Shown: positions 1-7,956, counted from the stretch's first letter. The stretch: DNA of 64,000 nucleotides from Flavobacterium sp. LPB0248 (GCF_013388355.1 NZ_CP058246.1:3348001-3412000), one strand, 5' to 3'. Numbers and translations are program-made. The notes: a model not told the origin generated them from the letters alone.

Positions 1-302
1 TTTCCAAATTCTGAAAGCAAAGGCGAAACTTCTTGAGCAATTTTCTGCATTTCGTCATTCGTTTCAGCTGAATTCAAATTGAAGAAAATACTAGAAAGAC
101 GATCTAAAATATCACCCGAAAAATCCATCGCAACAATTGTGTTTTCAAAAGTCGGTGCATCTGGATTATTTACAATCGCATCAATTTCGGCTTTAGCCAA
201 AGCAATTCCTTCATTGAAAGCCGGAACATAATCTTCGATTTTAATTTGCGAAAAAGGTGCGGTATTATGTTTGGTGTTAAAGTATTGTGTTAAAACGTTC
301 AT
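1..302 (-). CDS. M3-family metallopeptidase, 5' part only (runs off the window)
   Basis: The reading frame starts at an ATG (302-300) and stays open to the window edge, giving about 100 residues. The N-terminus includes NVLTQYFNTKHNTAPFSQIK, then a segment like EDYVPAFNEG and DAPTFENTIVAMDFSG. This pattern is typical of oligopeptidase A / dipeptidyl carboxypeptidase (Dcp) proteins of family M3. The HExxH zinc site lies far downstream in such proteins and is outside the window, so activity cannot be judged. It lies 36 nt downstream of the toxin gene on the same strand. No signal peptide is visible, which fits a cytoplasmic peptidase that finishes degrading oligopeptides. Whether it is Dcp-like or OpdA-like cannot be told from this fragment. 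Confidence 0.8.
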   Translation of the reverse strand, partial: MNVLTQYFNTKHNTAPFSQIKIEDYVPAFNEGIALAKAEIDAIVNNPDAPTFENTIVAMDFSGDILDRLSSIFFNLNSAETNDEMQKIAQEVSPLLSEFG

Positions 303-338
303 ATTGTTTATGCTATTTAAAAATATAAAATTAGAAAA

Positions 339-626
339 TCATAATTTGAATTTCTCTGTATCCTGAAAAGTATTCCAAAATCGAAGTAACTCTAAATTAG
401 TGTTTTCGATACGATAATAAAGTGAAATGTGTTTGGTAATGACAATTTTATAAACACTTTTGTAGTTTGTTTTTATAAATAAAACATTGTCATTTTTTAA
501 AAGTTCTATTGTGGTATTTACTTTGTCAATGAAATTTTGAGCAGCTTTTTCAGACCATTCGGTTTCCAAATAATCGATGTTGTTCCAAAAGTCTTGTTTA
601 GCTTGTGGAGCCCAAATTACATTCAT
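339..626 (-). CDS. RelE/ParE-family toxin of a type II toxin-antitoxin pair
   Basis: A 95-residue protein starting IWAPQAKQDFWNNIDYLETEW. It has the RelE/ParE layout: a helical hairpin at the N-terminus (residues about 5-45), then beta strands with KSVYKIVITKHISLYYRI and a C-terminal strand around LELLRFWNTFQD. Its length is normal for the family. The start codon overlaps the antitoxin stop codon by one base (TAATG), which indicates translational coupling. The family includes mRNA-cleaving RelE toxins and gyrase-poisoning ParE toxins. The sequence here looks closer to the ParE/RelE-like group common in Bacteroidota, but the target is not deducible. Confidence 0.75.
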   Translation of the reverse strand: MNVIWAPQAKQDFWNNIDYLETEWSEKAAQNFIDKVNTTIELLKNDNVLFIKTNYKSVYKIVITKHISLYYRIENTNLELLRFWNTFQDTEKFKL

Positions 627-853
627 TATTTAAAATATTTTGAATAACGATTTTTGGTTTCTTCCATAACAACATCATGCGAAATTCCTTCATTATTATC
701 TAAAGAATAAATAGCCTCACTTATATTGTTTTTTAATTTTTCAGAAAGGCTTTCTTTAGATTGAATGAACTCTACAATTTCCTGAATTAAATCAGGATTA
801 TCAATGTCTAAAACAATTTTAGCGAGCTCTATTTTAGAAGTTTGAATGTTCAT
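626..853 (-). CDS. Antitoxin partner of the RelE/ParE toxin
   Basis: A 75-residue protein placed directly upstream of the toxin gene and overlapping it by one base, the usual antitoxin-first order. The sequence is acidic and helical (QTSKIELAKIVLDIDNPDLI, then a C-terminal helix ending EETKNRYSKYFK). This C-terminus resembles small addiction-module antitoxins whose tail wraps the toxin. No clear helix-turn-helix or ribbon-helix-helix motif is visible, so autoregulation by this protein alone is uncertain. The assignment rests mainly on gene context and size. Confidence 0.65.
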   Translation of the reverse strand: MNIQTSKIELAKIVLDIDNPDLIQEIVEFIQSKESLSEKLKNNISEAIYSLDNNEGISHDVVMEETKNRYSKYFK

Positions 854-866
854 TTTACTTTTTTCT

Positions 867-874
867 CAAAGTTA
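867..874 (-). promoter_or_regulatory. Candidate -7 box for the toxin-antitoxin operon
   Basis: The minus strand reads TAACTTTG, matching the Bacteroidota TAnnTTTG element, 13 nt before the antitoxin ATG. No TTG -33 element is seen at the usual distance, so the call is weak. Confidence 0.35.
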
Positions 875-947
875 AGTTTTTCTTTTAGAAATTTTTATAA
901 TGAATCGTTAATAATTCTAATGGTCTATTCCGTAAAGAATCTCAAAG

Positions 948-1009
948 AAAAAACACAGAGATACACAAAAAAATTGTGTGTCTCTGTGTCTTCTTTGTGT
1001 ATCTCTGTG
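948..1009 (-). terminator. Rho-independent terminator of purKE built from a 16-bp inverted repeat
   Basis: CACAGAGATACACAAA (954-969) is perfectly complementary to TTTGTGTATCTCTGTG (994-1009), with a 24-nt loop. On the minus strand, the stem is followed by six T residues (953-948). It begins just after the purE stop codon. The loop contains a third, related GTGTCTCTGTG copy, so this is also a small repeat element. Confidence 0.75.
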
Positions 1010-1012
1010 AAA

Positions 1013-1498
1013 TTACTTCTTTAAACCTTCAGCTGCTTTATTAACCGCCGCTTTCAATTCTTCTTTATAAGAAATAATAGTTTCTAAAACTTTTTTATCG
1101 TGGCTTCCGATGATTTGTGCGGCTAAAATTCCGGCATTTTTTGCTCCGTTTAAAGCTACAGTTGCAACTGGAACGCCGCCTGGCATTTGTAGAATTGATA
1201 ATACCGAATCCCAGCCGTCGATAGAATTGCTTGATTTTACTGGAACTCCAATTACAGGAAGCGGAGACATTGAAGCCACCATTCCTGGTAAATGTGCTGC
1301 ACCGCCCGCACCGGCAATAATTACCGAAATACCGCGGTTATGTGCATTTTTGCTGAAATCGAATAATTTCTCCGGCGTTCTGTGTGCCGAAACGATATCA
1401 ACTTCAACTTCTACATTAAATTGTTTTAATATGTCGATTGCATCTTGCATAACTGGCATGTCTGAGATGCTTCCCATTATAATAGCTACTTTGCTCAT
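1013..1498 (-). CDS. purE: 5-(carboxyamino)imidazole ribonucleotide mutase PurE (class I)
   Basis: A 161-residue class I PurE, which moves the carboxylate of N5-CAIR to carbon 4 to give CAIR in de novo purine synthesis. Visible family motifs are GSISD (residues 9-13), SAHRTP (37-42) and the glycine-rich AGAGGAAHLPGMVA segment that binds the nucleotide. It is cytoplasmic and forms an octamer in known members. It lies downstream of purK on the same strand with a 109-nt gap. No promoter-like element is visible in that gap, so the two are probably one operon. A strong stem-loop follows the stop codon. Confidence 0.96.
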   Translation of the reverse strand: MSKVAIIMGSISDMPVMQDAIDILKQFNVEVEVDIVSAHRTPEKLFDFSKNAHNRGISVIIAGAGGAAHLPGMVASMSPLPVIGVPVKSSNSIDGWDSVLSILQMPGGVPVATVALNGAKNAGILAAQIIGSHDKKVLETIISYKEELKAAVNKAAEGLKK

Positions 1499-1607
1499 GT
1501 TTTTTGTTTGTGTGTTTGTTTCAGGTTTAAAGTTTCAAGTTTTTGGAAACTGTAAACACTGTTTGTTTAGTTTTAACGGAATACTGTAACTGCGACTGAA
1601 AACTAAT

Positions 1608-2768
1608 TTAAGCGCTAATTACTTTAATAGTTTCCTTAACTTCCTGTGCAATTCTTCTCGCTTCAGCCATATCTTCATTTACAATTGTAACGTGACCCAT
1701 TTTTCTGAAAGGGCGAGTTTGTTTTTTACCGTAAATATGAGGAGTAACACCGTCCCATCCTAAAATGGTTTCGATGTTTTTATAAACTACATTTCCAGAA
1801 TGACCTTCGGCACCCACTAAATTGACCATAATTCCGGCAACTTTACTGTCTGTGTTTCCTAACGGAAGATCTAAAATAGCACGTAAATGATTTTCGAATT
1901 GTGAAGTATAACTTGCTTCGATAGAATAATGTCCTGAATTATGCGGACGAGGTGCTACTTCATTTACTAAAATTTCATCGTCCTGAGTCTGGAACATTTC
2001 AACTGCCAAAAGTCCAACGTGATTGAAATTCTCCGAAACTTGTAAAGCAACTGCTCTAGCTTTTTCTGCAACCTTATCATCGATTCTTGCTGGGCAGATT
2101 ACATATTCAACTTGGTTGGCTTCTGGGTGAAATTCCATTTCTACAACTGGATACGTTTTCATTTCTCCTGATGGATTTCGTACCACAATTACCGCCAATT
2201 CGTTTTTAAATGGAACCATAGTTTCTGCAATGCATTCTACATTTGGCAATGTGTCTAAATCGGAAGCCTGGCGAACTATTTTGACACCATTTCCATCATA
2301 ACCAAATTCGGTACATTTCCATACAAAAGGCAATTTGATTGTTGATTGTTGATTAACGAGTGCAGATTTTAGATTTTCTAAATTTTCAAATCTTTCGAAT
2401 GGTGCGGTTGGGATATTATTTTTAGCGTAAAAATCTTTTTGAACACCTTTATTCTGAATTCCTTTTAAGGTTTTTGGAGATGGATATATTTTTAAACCTT
2501 CGTTTTCTAATTGCGTTAAAGCTTCCAGGTTTACCAATTCGATTTCAAAAGTCAAAACATCGACTTGTTTCCCAAAATTATAAACCGTTTCATAGTCCAT
2601 TAAATCGCCTTGAAAGAATTTGTTGCAAGCAATTTTACTGGGCGCTTCGTCGCTTGGATCAAGAACGTAAGTTTGTATGTCAAATTTTCGAGTATCGAAC
2701 AAAAGCATTTTACCTAATTGTCCGCCACCTAATATTCCTAATTTAAAATCAGAAGAAAAATAATTCAT
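1608..2768 (-). CDS. purK: 5-(carboxyamino)imidazole ribonucleotide synthase PurK
   Basis: A 386-residue ATP-grasp enzyme that makes N5-CAIR from AIR, bicarbonate and ATP, the step before PurE. The N-terminus has the nucleotide-fold motif KLGILGGGQLGKMLLFDTR. The central region has the ATP-grasp segments FVWKCTEFGYDGNGVKIV and AVIVVRNPSGEMKTYPVVE, followed by EILVNEVAPRPHNSGHYSIE. The start is placed at ATG 2768-2766. A longer frame from TTG at 2789 is rejected because that TTG belongs to the promoter -7 box. Other family members also begin close to the Rossmann motif. It forms an operon with purE. Confidence 0.95.
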   Translation of the reverse strand: MNYFSSDFKLGILGGGQLGKMLLFDTRKFDIQTYVLDPSDEAPSKIACNKFFQGDLMDYETVYNFGKQVDVLTFEIELVNLEALTQLENEGLKIYPSPKTLKGIQNKGVQKDFYAKNNIPTAPFERFENLENLKSALVNQQSTIKLPFVWKCTEFGYDGNGVKIVRQASDLDTLPNVECIAETMVPFKNELAVIVVRNPSGEMKTYPVVEMEFHPEANQVEYVICPARIDDKVAEKARAVALQVSENFNHVGLLAVEMFQTQDDEILVNEVAPRPHNSGHYSIEASYTSQFENHLRAILDLPLGNTDSKVAGIMVNLVGAEGHSGNVVYKNIETILGWDGVTPHIYGKKQTRPFRKMGHVTIVNEDMAEARRIAQEVKETIKVISA

Positions 2769-2785
2769 TTTGTGTTGTTGTTTTT

Positions 2786-2817
2786 GCAAAGATACCTTTT
2801 AATCTTTTTTCAGCCAA
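2786..2817 (-). promoter_or_regulatory. Promoter of purKE
   Basis: The minus strand reads TTG (2817-2815), a 20-nt spacer, then TATCTTTGC (2794-2786). This matches the Bacteroidota sigma consensus TTG-N17/23-TAnnTTTGC. It ends 17 nt before the purK ATG. Confidence 0.75.
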
Positions 2818-2831
2818 AATTTAGTTTTTTT

Positions 2832-2990
2832 CGCCACGAATTCACGAATTATATTTTTTAAATTTTTGCCACAGATTAAAAGGATTTTTTACTTTTTGTT
2901 TTACGCCACGAATTCACGAATTATTTTTCACGGTAGATTTAATAATAATTCGTGAATTGCTTCGCCAGTCGCTATCGCTCGAGTCGTGGC
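2832..2990. repeat. Cluster of short dispersed-type repeats
   Basis: CGCCACGAATTCACGAATTAT occurs twice in direct orientation (2832-2852 and 2904-2924, identical over 21 bases as a spaced pair). An inverted partial copy, AATAATTCGTGAATT (2944-2958), is separated from its expected end GTCGTGGC by a GC-richer segment of about 24 bases rich in CGCT/TCGC steps. A further GCCACAGATTAAAAGG unit lies between the copies. The gap is noncoding and separates purK from the gene at 3002. Confidence 0.7.
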
Positions 2991-3001
2991 TATCAAAAAA
3001 A

Positions 3002-3553
3002 CTATTTTATTTTCTTCAAAACTTCTTTGGCAACGGCTTTATATGCTGCTGAATGATCTCCGAAATCTTTATCAATAATCACTTTTAGTTCGGGGTGAAT
3101 CCAGTCGTAATGATTTCCTAAAACATATAAAGTTCTTATAGAATAGGCTTTTGTTGCCACTTTGACATCGTTTATCAACCAATCAAAAGAAGCTTCAATA
3201 ATATCTTGTAAGTTGTTTTCGGAAAGAGAAATACTATTTTCGTTTTTCTTGTAATGAGATTTTACCAAAAGCTGAACTACTTTTGCGATTGGACGCATGG
3301 AACTTTCGTCTTTTAAAATTTTTAGATTCAAACAGAAAAAATCTAAATGAGGCTGGAGCCAATGCAATTCTTCGTACGAAACAAATTCTAAAATCCAGCA
3401 GGCTTTATGATTGTTTTTATCTTCTGGTGAAAAGCAAATCGAAACCAATTCACTAAAAAGCGATGGGTTTTCTAAAACATCCTGCGCTGCTTTTAGACGA
3501 TTTTCTCTATAAGCATTAACATAATCCAATTTTTTTTGCAATTCAGACGGCAT
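3002..3553 (-). CDS. Conserved-looking helical protein of unknown function
   Basis: A 183-residue soluble protein with no signal peptide or membrane segment. It is predicted to be almost all helical. Units such as ELVSICFSPEDKNNHKACWI, RPIAKVVQLLVKSH and AYSIRTLYVLGNHYDWIHPE look like HEAT-type helical repeats. I do not recognise a catalytic motif. Proteins of this kind in flavobacteria are sometimes labelled adenylosuccinate lyase because they sit next to purB. Nothing here supports that activity: the signature of the fumarase/aspartase superfamily is absent. It is preceded by its own intergenic gap and followed by the repeat cluster. Confidence 0.55.
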   Translation of the reverse strand: MPSELQKKLDYVNAYRENRLKAAQDVLENPSLFSELVSICFSPEDKNNHKACWILEFVSYEELHWLQPHLDFFCLNLKILKDESSMRPIAKVVQLLVKSHYKKNENSISLSENNLQDIIEASFDWLINDVKVATKAYSIRTLYVLGNHYDWIHPELKVIIDKDFGDHSAAYKAVAKEVLKKIK

Positions 3554-3576
3554 TGTTTTTTGTATTTAGTACAATG

Positions 3577-5676
3577 CTAAAATAAGTAATTTAATGAGAT
3601 AATTCCGTAATAGTTTATAGGCAATCCTGGATAATAGAATCGTGGTTGTGCATTTCCAACTCCGGTTGCATTGGTCAAAATCATGGAAGCGTATTTTTCG
3701 TTTGTAACATTATTAATTCCTGCATCGAGATGCGCTTTTAATCCAGACAAAATTTCAAATTGATAACCTGTTTTTAAATTTAGTAAAGAATAAGAATCTG
3801 AAAAATTGGCGTTTGAATCATTCATCGGAATTTTATCTGTGAATTGAAAATCTGCTGAAAAATAAAAACCTGAATTGGTATTCAAATTAAAACCAGCACT
3901 TGCAGTATTGGCAGGAACTCCAGTTAGTTTGTTACCAGAATAATCATTTCCGTTATCGACAAATTCTTTAAATTCATAATTTCCGATAGAAGCGCCAGTA
4001 TAAGAGTTTAAATTGAAAGTTCTATTGATTGTCCAATTGTGTTTTAATGCAATTTCGATTCCTTCATGAAATGTTTTTCCAGCATTTACGCCTTCATATT
4101 GATCGTCTCCAATTCTTTTGGCAACCAATAAATCTTTAATTTCCATTCGGTAAATGGCAATTTCAGCATATAGTTTTTTGCTGAGAAGATGAAGTTTGCT
4201 ACCTAATTCAAAATTATAACCTGTTTCAGGTTTTATGTTTTGATTGATATTTCCTGTTGAAGTTAAAGTTTCTTCGGTTGCAGGAAGAGAAAATCCTCGG
4301 CTCACAGAAAAATAAAAGGTTCGGATTTCATTCGGCTTAAATAAAAATGAAAGTTGTGGCGAAAAAATGCCATCATAACTATAATGCTCCACTGGATTAT
4401 TTTCGGAAGCGGGAAAATCATTCTGAAGTTCAAATTTGGTCTTATTATAATTTAAACCTGCCTGAAGTTCAAATCGGTCAGAAAGTAAAGTTCTGATTTG
4501 TGAAAAAACATTATAAAAATGCCTTTTTTGATTGGTTGCTGTAAGTTGATCGCCTTGCAAACTTCCGTTTCCGTTATTTTGCTGATAGAGATTTTGAAAA
4601 GTATTGCCACTATAATTGTCTGCGAAATATTCAATTCCTCCAATAAATTGATTAGTGATTTTCCCAATTTTAAAATCGCCCGAAAATTGTGTTCGTACGC
4701 CCGAAGCAAAAGTATATTGACGTAAAATATCAAAAGGACGCGGTTCATTGCTGTCTTTGTAATTAATGAAAACTGAAGTTGAATTATTTAAATGATCATT
4801 AATTTTAAAATCATAAGCCAATCCGCCCAAAGTCGATTTGTATTCTTTAAAACCTTTTGAAGCAACCCAAGTCGGTGCACCTGCTTGTGGATTATTTTCG
4901 AAAGTGGTTTTGTTGATTGAACTCGGAATAAAAGCCTTTAAATAAGTATAGTTTGAAAAGTAAGTCAGTTTGCTGTTTTTCTTTCGGAATAATTCTCCGC
5001 CAAGCGTAATTCCTTCACGATTGTAAGCGCTGTTTTCACGCCAACCATCTGTCTTCAAATTATGATAACTCAGATTTAAAGAAGTACTTTTTTCATTCAA
5101 ATTAAAACCAACTCTGTTTTTCAATAAGCCAAAAGAGCCAAAAACAGAACTTACTTCAGTTTGATATTTTCCGTTATTAAATGTTTCTGGCGAAATCAAA
5201 ATCGCACCGCCTAAACCTGCGCCGTAAATACTCGAAAGCGGTCCTTTTATGATTTCAATTTGATTGATATTTTGAAGATCAATATCGTCAATTACGGTTT
5301 CACTGTTTCCAGAAGTTAATGGAATGCTTCCGTAAAAAGCTCTGATTTTATTGGTTCCGTATGGAGTTCTAGCACCAATTCCGCGAATAGAAATTCGGGT
5401 TGTAGTAATGTTTGATGATTGCATAAAAACACCAGGAATTGTGTTAATCACATTGCTTATGTCGGTAGTATTATTTCGAAGTAATTCTTTCTCAGATAAA
5501 ATACCAATTGAAGCGGGACTATTTTGTAAATCACGATTAATGTGTAGTGGACTTATTAAAACTTCATTCAGTTTTTGAGTTTTAACTGAATCAATATTTT
5601 GAATTTTTTCTTGTGCTGAGATGCTTTTAGAAATAAAAAGAATAAAGAGAATAAGAAAATATTTTTGAAAAGGCAT
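3577..5676 (-). CDS. TonB-dependent outer-membrane receptor
   Basis: A 699-residue protein with a signal peptide (about residues 1-21, ending SISA-Q). A plug domain (about 38-155) contains NVINTIPGVFMQSSN, RISIRGIGART and IEIIKGPLSSIYGAGLGGAI. A long beta-barrel region ends in the terminal aromatic YFxLNYLF-type strand. It would import a scarce nutrient across the outer membrane using TonB energy. The single-plug architecture without a carboxypeptidase-like N-terminal domain places it with siderophore/metal/vitamin receptors rather than SusC proteins. No substrate can be named. It lies downstream of the lipoprotein gene at 5888 on the same strand, with a repeat-containing gap between them. 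Confidence 0.9.
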   Translation of the reverse strand: MPFQKYFLILFILFISKSISAQEKIQNIDSVKTQKLNEVLISPLHINRDLQNSPASIGILSEKELLRNNTTDISNVINTIPGVFMQSSNITTTRISIRGIGARTPYGTNKIRAFYGSIPLTSGNSETVIDDIDLQNINQIEIIKGPLSSIYGAGLGGAILISPETFNNGKYQTEVSSVFGSFGLLKNRVGFNLNEKSTSLNLSYHNLKTDGWRENSAYNREGITLGGELFRKKNSKLTYFSNYTYLKAFIPSSINKTTFENNPQAGAPTWVASKGFKEYKSTLGGLAYDFKINDHLNNSTSVFINYKDSNEPRPFDILRQYTFASGVRTQFSGDFKIGKITNQFIGGIEYFADNYSGNTFQNLYQQNNGNGSLQGDQLTATNQKRHFYNVFSQIRTLLSDRFELQAGLNYNKTKFELQNDFPASENNPVEHYSYDGIFSPQLSFLFKPNEIRTFYFSVSRGFSLPATEETLTSTGNINQNIKPETGYNFELGSKLHLLSKKLYAEIAIYRMEIKDLLVAKRIGDDQYEGVNAGKTFHEGIEIALKHNWTINRTFNLNSYTGASIGNYEFKEFVDNGNDYSGNKLTGVPANTASAGFNLNTNSGFYFSADFQFTDKIPMNDSNANFSDSYSLLNLKTGYQFEILSGLKAHLDAGINNVTNEKYASMILTNATGVGNAQPRFYYPGLPINYYGIISLNYLF

Positions 5677-5708
5677 AAAATGAGCTGATTAAAAGGCAGT
5701 TTTATTTT

Positions 5709-5839
5709 AACACATAGAAACACAGCATTGATTGAGGCAAAAAAGGCGTTTTACTTGTCAAAAGCACATAGTAACTATGTGCGAAAACTAATTTTCTTAA
5801 TAACATCTTTTTAAACAAAAATCTATGTCTCTATGTGTT
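5709..5839. repeat. Nested inverted repeat between two minus-strand genes
   Basis: AACACATAGAAACA (5709-5722) pairs with TGTCTCTATGTGTT (5826-5839) at 13 of 14 positions. Inside this pair, GCACATAG (5764-5771) and CTATGTGC (5775-5782) form a perfect 8-bp stem with a 3-nt loop. All arms share the word CACATAG. No reading frame is supported here. Confidence 0.65.
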
Positions 5840-5887
5840 TAAAATTTTCTTTTTATAATTTGTTCCGATAATTTACGGAATTGGAAT

Positions 5888-7171
5888 TTATTTCTTTGCT
5901 GTAACCTTCCAAATAGTATTTCCACTATCATCATTTACCAAAAGCGATCCATCATTCATGACTGTTACAGCAACTGGACGCCCGTAAACTTCTGCTTTAT
6001 CATTATTAGAAATAAATCCGGTTAAAAAATCTTCTGGTTTTCCTGAAGGTTTTCCGTCTTTAAAAGGAACAAATAAAACTTTATAGCCTGAAATTATAGA
6101 TCGATTCCAAGAACCATGCTGACCTACGAAAGCGCCATTTCTGTATTTTGCAGGAAAAGCATCTTTCGTGTAAAATGCCAATCCCAAAGAAGCAGTATGA
6201 GCGCCAACAGGAACATCGGGAACAATAGCTTTTTTTATCAAATCTTTTCGTTCGCCTTTGCCTTCCCATCTTGGATCAGGAATACTTCCAAAATAGGAGT
6301 AAGGCCATCCATAAAAACCGCCTCTTTTTACACTTGTAATATAATCTGGAACTAAATCATCTCCAAGTTCATCTCTTTCATTTACCGCTGTCCAAAGTTC
6401 TTTTTTGTTGGCTGGATTCCAATCCATTCCCATTGGATTTCTAAGTCCGTCAGCGTAGATTTTTTCGCCAGTTCCATCAGGGTTAATTTCTAAAATTGCT
6501 GCACGGCGAACTTCTTTATCCATTCCGTTTTCTCCAACATTGCTTCCAGAACCAACACCAATGTAAATTTTTGTTCCTTCGGGATTAGCAAGCAAACTTC
6601 TTGTCCAGTGATTGTTGTATCCGCCAGCTGGCAGTTCAACAATTTTAGTTCCTTGAGTTTCTAATTTTAATGGTGCATTTTTATAAGGATAACGGTAAAG
6701 TCCGTCACTATTGGCAATATAAAAAAAGTCTTTTAGGATTAACATCCCTAAAGGCCTGTTTAAACCAGAAATAAAAACTTCGCGAGTTTCATATTTTCCG
6801 TCTTTATCATTGTCACGCAAAACTATAATTTGGTTTTTGCTTGTTCTGGTGCCACTTTCAACAACAAAAATATCATTGTTTGGACCTATATAACTCCATC
6901 GTGGATTCTCAAATCCGTCAGCAAATTTAGTTACTGTAAAACCTTCAGGCGCTTTTGGCGTTTTGCCTTCTGGCCAGCCAATTACTTTACTGTTTTTGGT
7001 TTTAGATTCGGTTGCGTAGGGTGGAGGAAGCGTAATGTCTCCAATGGCAGTTTTTACAACATTTGCTGGCTGTTTGGCAAGGGCTTCTTTTTCTTCTTTT
7101 TTAACTTGTCCGTTACAGGCAGTCATTAAGGCTAATAGTGGTATAGAAAACAGGGTTAAGGATTTTTTCAT
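5888..7171 (-). CDS. Sorbosone dehydrogenase / PQQ-glucose-dehydrogenase-like lipoprotein
   Basis: A 427-residue protein with a lipoprotein signal peptide. Its lipobox ends LMTAC, so the lipidated cysteine is about residue 19. The rest is a beta-propeller of the glucose/sorbosone dehydrogenase family. Visible marks are GFTVTKFADGFENPRW, GLNRPLGMLIL, YIGVGSGSNVGENG, ADGLRNPMGMDWNP and AFVGQHGSWNRSIISGYKV; the last is typical of sorbosone-dehydrogenase-type members. Such enzymes oxidise sugars or sugar aldehydes with PQQ, but many family members have unknown substrates. The residues after the cysteine (NGQVKK) lack the acidic cluster of the Bacteroidota surface-export signal, so a periplasm-facing location is likely. 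Confidence 0.82.
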   Translation of the reverse strand: MKKSLTLFSIPLLALMTACNGQVKKEEKEALAKQPANVVKTAIGDITLPPPYATESKTKNSKVIGWPEGKTPKAPEGFTVTKFADGFENPRWSYIGPNNDIFVVESGTRTSKNQIIVLRDNDKDGKYETREVFISGLNRPLGMLILKDFFYIANSDGLYRYPYKNAPLKLETQGTKIVELPAGGYNNHWTRSLLANPEGTKIYIGVGSGSNVGENGMDKEVRRAAILEINPDGTGEKIYADGLRNPMGMDWNPANKKELWTAVNERDELGDDLVPDYITSVKRGGFYGWPYSYFGSIPDPRWEGKGERKDLIKKAIVPDVPVGAHTASLGLAFYTKDAFPAKYRNGAFVGQHGSWNRSIISGYKVLFVPFKDGKPSGKPEDFLTGFISNNDKAEVYGRPVAVTVMNDGSLLVNDDSGNTIWKVTAKK

Positions 7172-7325
7172 TGGTTTTTTGGAGTTAAATAATTATATCA
7201 CAACAATTTACTTAAAATTCCCATAGTGTCAAAAAATGATTTGTAAACATTAACTGATATTTAACATTCACAAAAAATATCTCGATACAGTTTATTTTGA
7301 TAGAAGCAGTTAAGTTGTAATTCTG

Positions 7326-7334
7326 TATCTTTGT
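7326..7334 (+). promoter_or_regulatory. -7 box of the hpt-adk promoter
   Basis: TATCTTTG (7326-7333) matches TAnnTTTG exactly, 24 nt before the hpt ATG. The nearest upstream TTTTG (7295-7299) is 26 nt away, longer than usual, so the -33 element is unclear. Confidence 0.6.
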
Positions 7335-7357
7335 CCATTATTTTAAAAAGAAAAATA

Positions 7358-7888
7358 ATGATACAACTTCACGATAAACAATTTGTTCCGTTTATTTCGG
7401 CTAAAGAAATTGATTTTGCTTTAACTAAAATAGTTGCTCAGGTAGAAGACGATTTTGGAGATGATACACCAATTTTTATTGGAGTTTTGAATGGTGCTTT
7501 TATGGTGGTGTCAGATTTTCTGAAAAAATATAAAAAACCATGCGAGGTTTCGTTTATCAAAATGGCATCGTATGAAGGAACTGAAACAACCAATGCCGTT
7601 AAGGAACTAATTGGAATTAACCAAGATTTGTCTGGAAGAACAGTAATTATCATCGAAGATATTATTGATACCGGAAACACAATCGAAGAATTAAAGCACT
7701 TGTTTAAAGCGCAGAATGTAAAGCATTTTAAAATTGCGACATTGTTTTTTAAACCAGAAGCTTATAAAAAAGATATAAAAATAGATTATATCGGAATTAG
7801 AATTCCGAACAAGTTTATTGTTGGTTACGGGTTAGACTATGATGGTTTAGGAAGAAACTTAACCGAAATTTACAAATTAGCAGAATAA
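7358..7888 (+). CDS. hpt: Hypoxanthine phosphoribosyltransferase
   Basis: A 176-residue type I phosphoribosyltransferase for purine salvage, converting hypoxanthine (and usually guanine) plus PRPP to the nucleotide. The PRPP-binding loop is VIIIEDIIDTGNTIEEL near residues 100-116. The flexible-loop region FIKMASYEGTE and the base-binding end DYIGIRIPNKFIVGYGLDYD are also present. The ATG at 7358 is chosen over an in-frame TTG at 7331, because that TTG is the end of the promoter -7 box. It is followed after 68 nt by adk with no promoter-like element between, so the two purine-nucleotide genes are probably cotranscribed. Confidence 0.94.
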   Translation: MIQLHDKQFVPFISAKEIDFALTKIVAQVEDDFGDDTPIFIGVLNGAFMVVSDFLKKYKKPCEVSFIKMASYEGTETTNAVKELIGINQDLSGRTVIIIEDIIDTGNTIEELKHLFKAQNVKHFKIATLFFKPEAYKKDIKIDYIGIRIPNKFIVGYGLDYDGLGRNLTEIYKLAE

Positions 7889-7956
7889 CAAAACACAACT
7901 ATATATTCATTTAAAGACTTCTGAAAAAATAAGAAGTAACAACACTCATTTCAATT

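Noticed and set aside
842..1024. Plus-strand 60-codon open frame
   Set aside because: It runs through the purE terminator repeat and the toxin-antitoxin promoter, has repeat-derived low-complexity sequence and no family resemblance.
1110..1589. 159-codon open frame antisense to purE
   Set aside because: Shadow of the well-supported purE gene; composition follows the complementary codons.
1599..2789. Longer purK from TTG 2789
   Set aside because: The TTG is part of the TATCTTTGC promoter box; the ATG at 2768 fits the family.
4452..4748. 98-codon minus-strand frame inside the TonB receptor
   Set aside because: Out-of-frame shadow of the receptor gene; no family resemblance.
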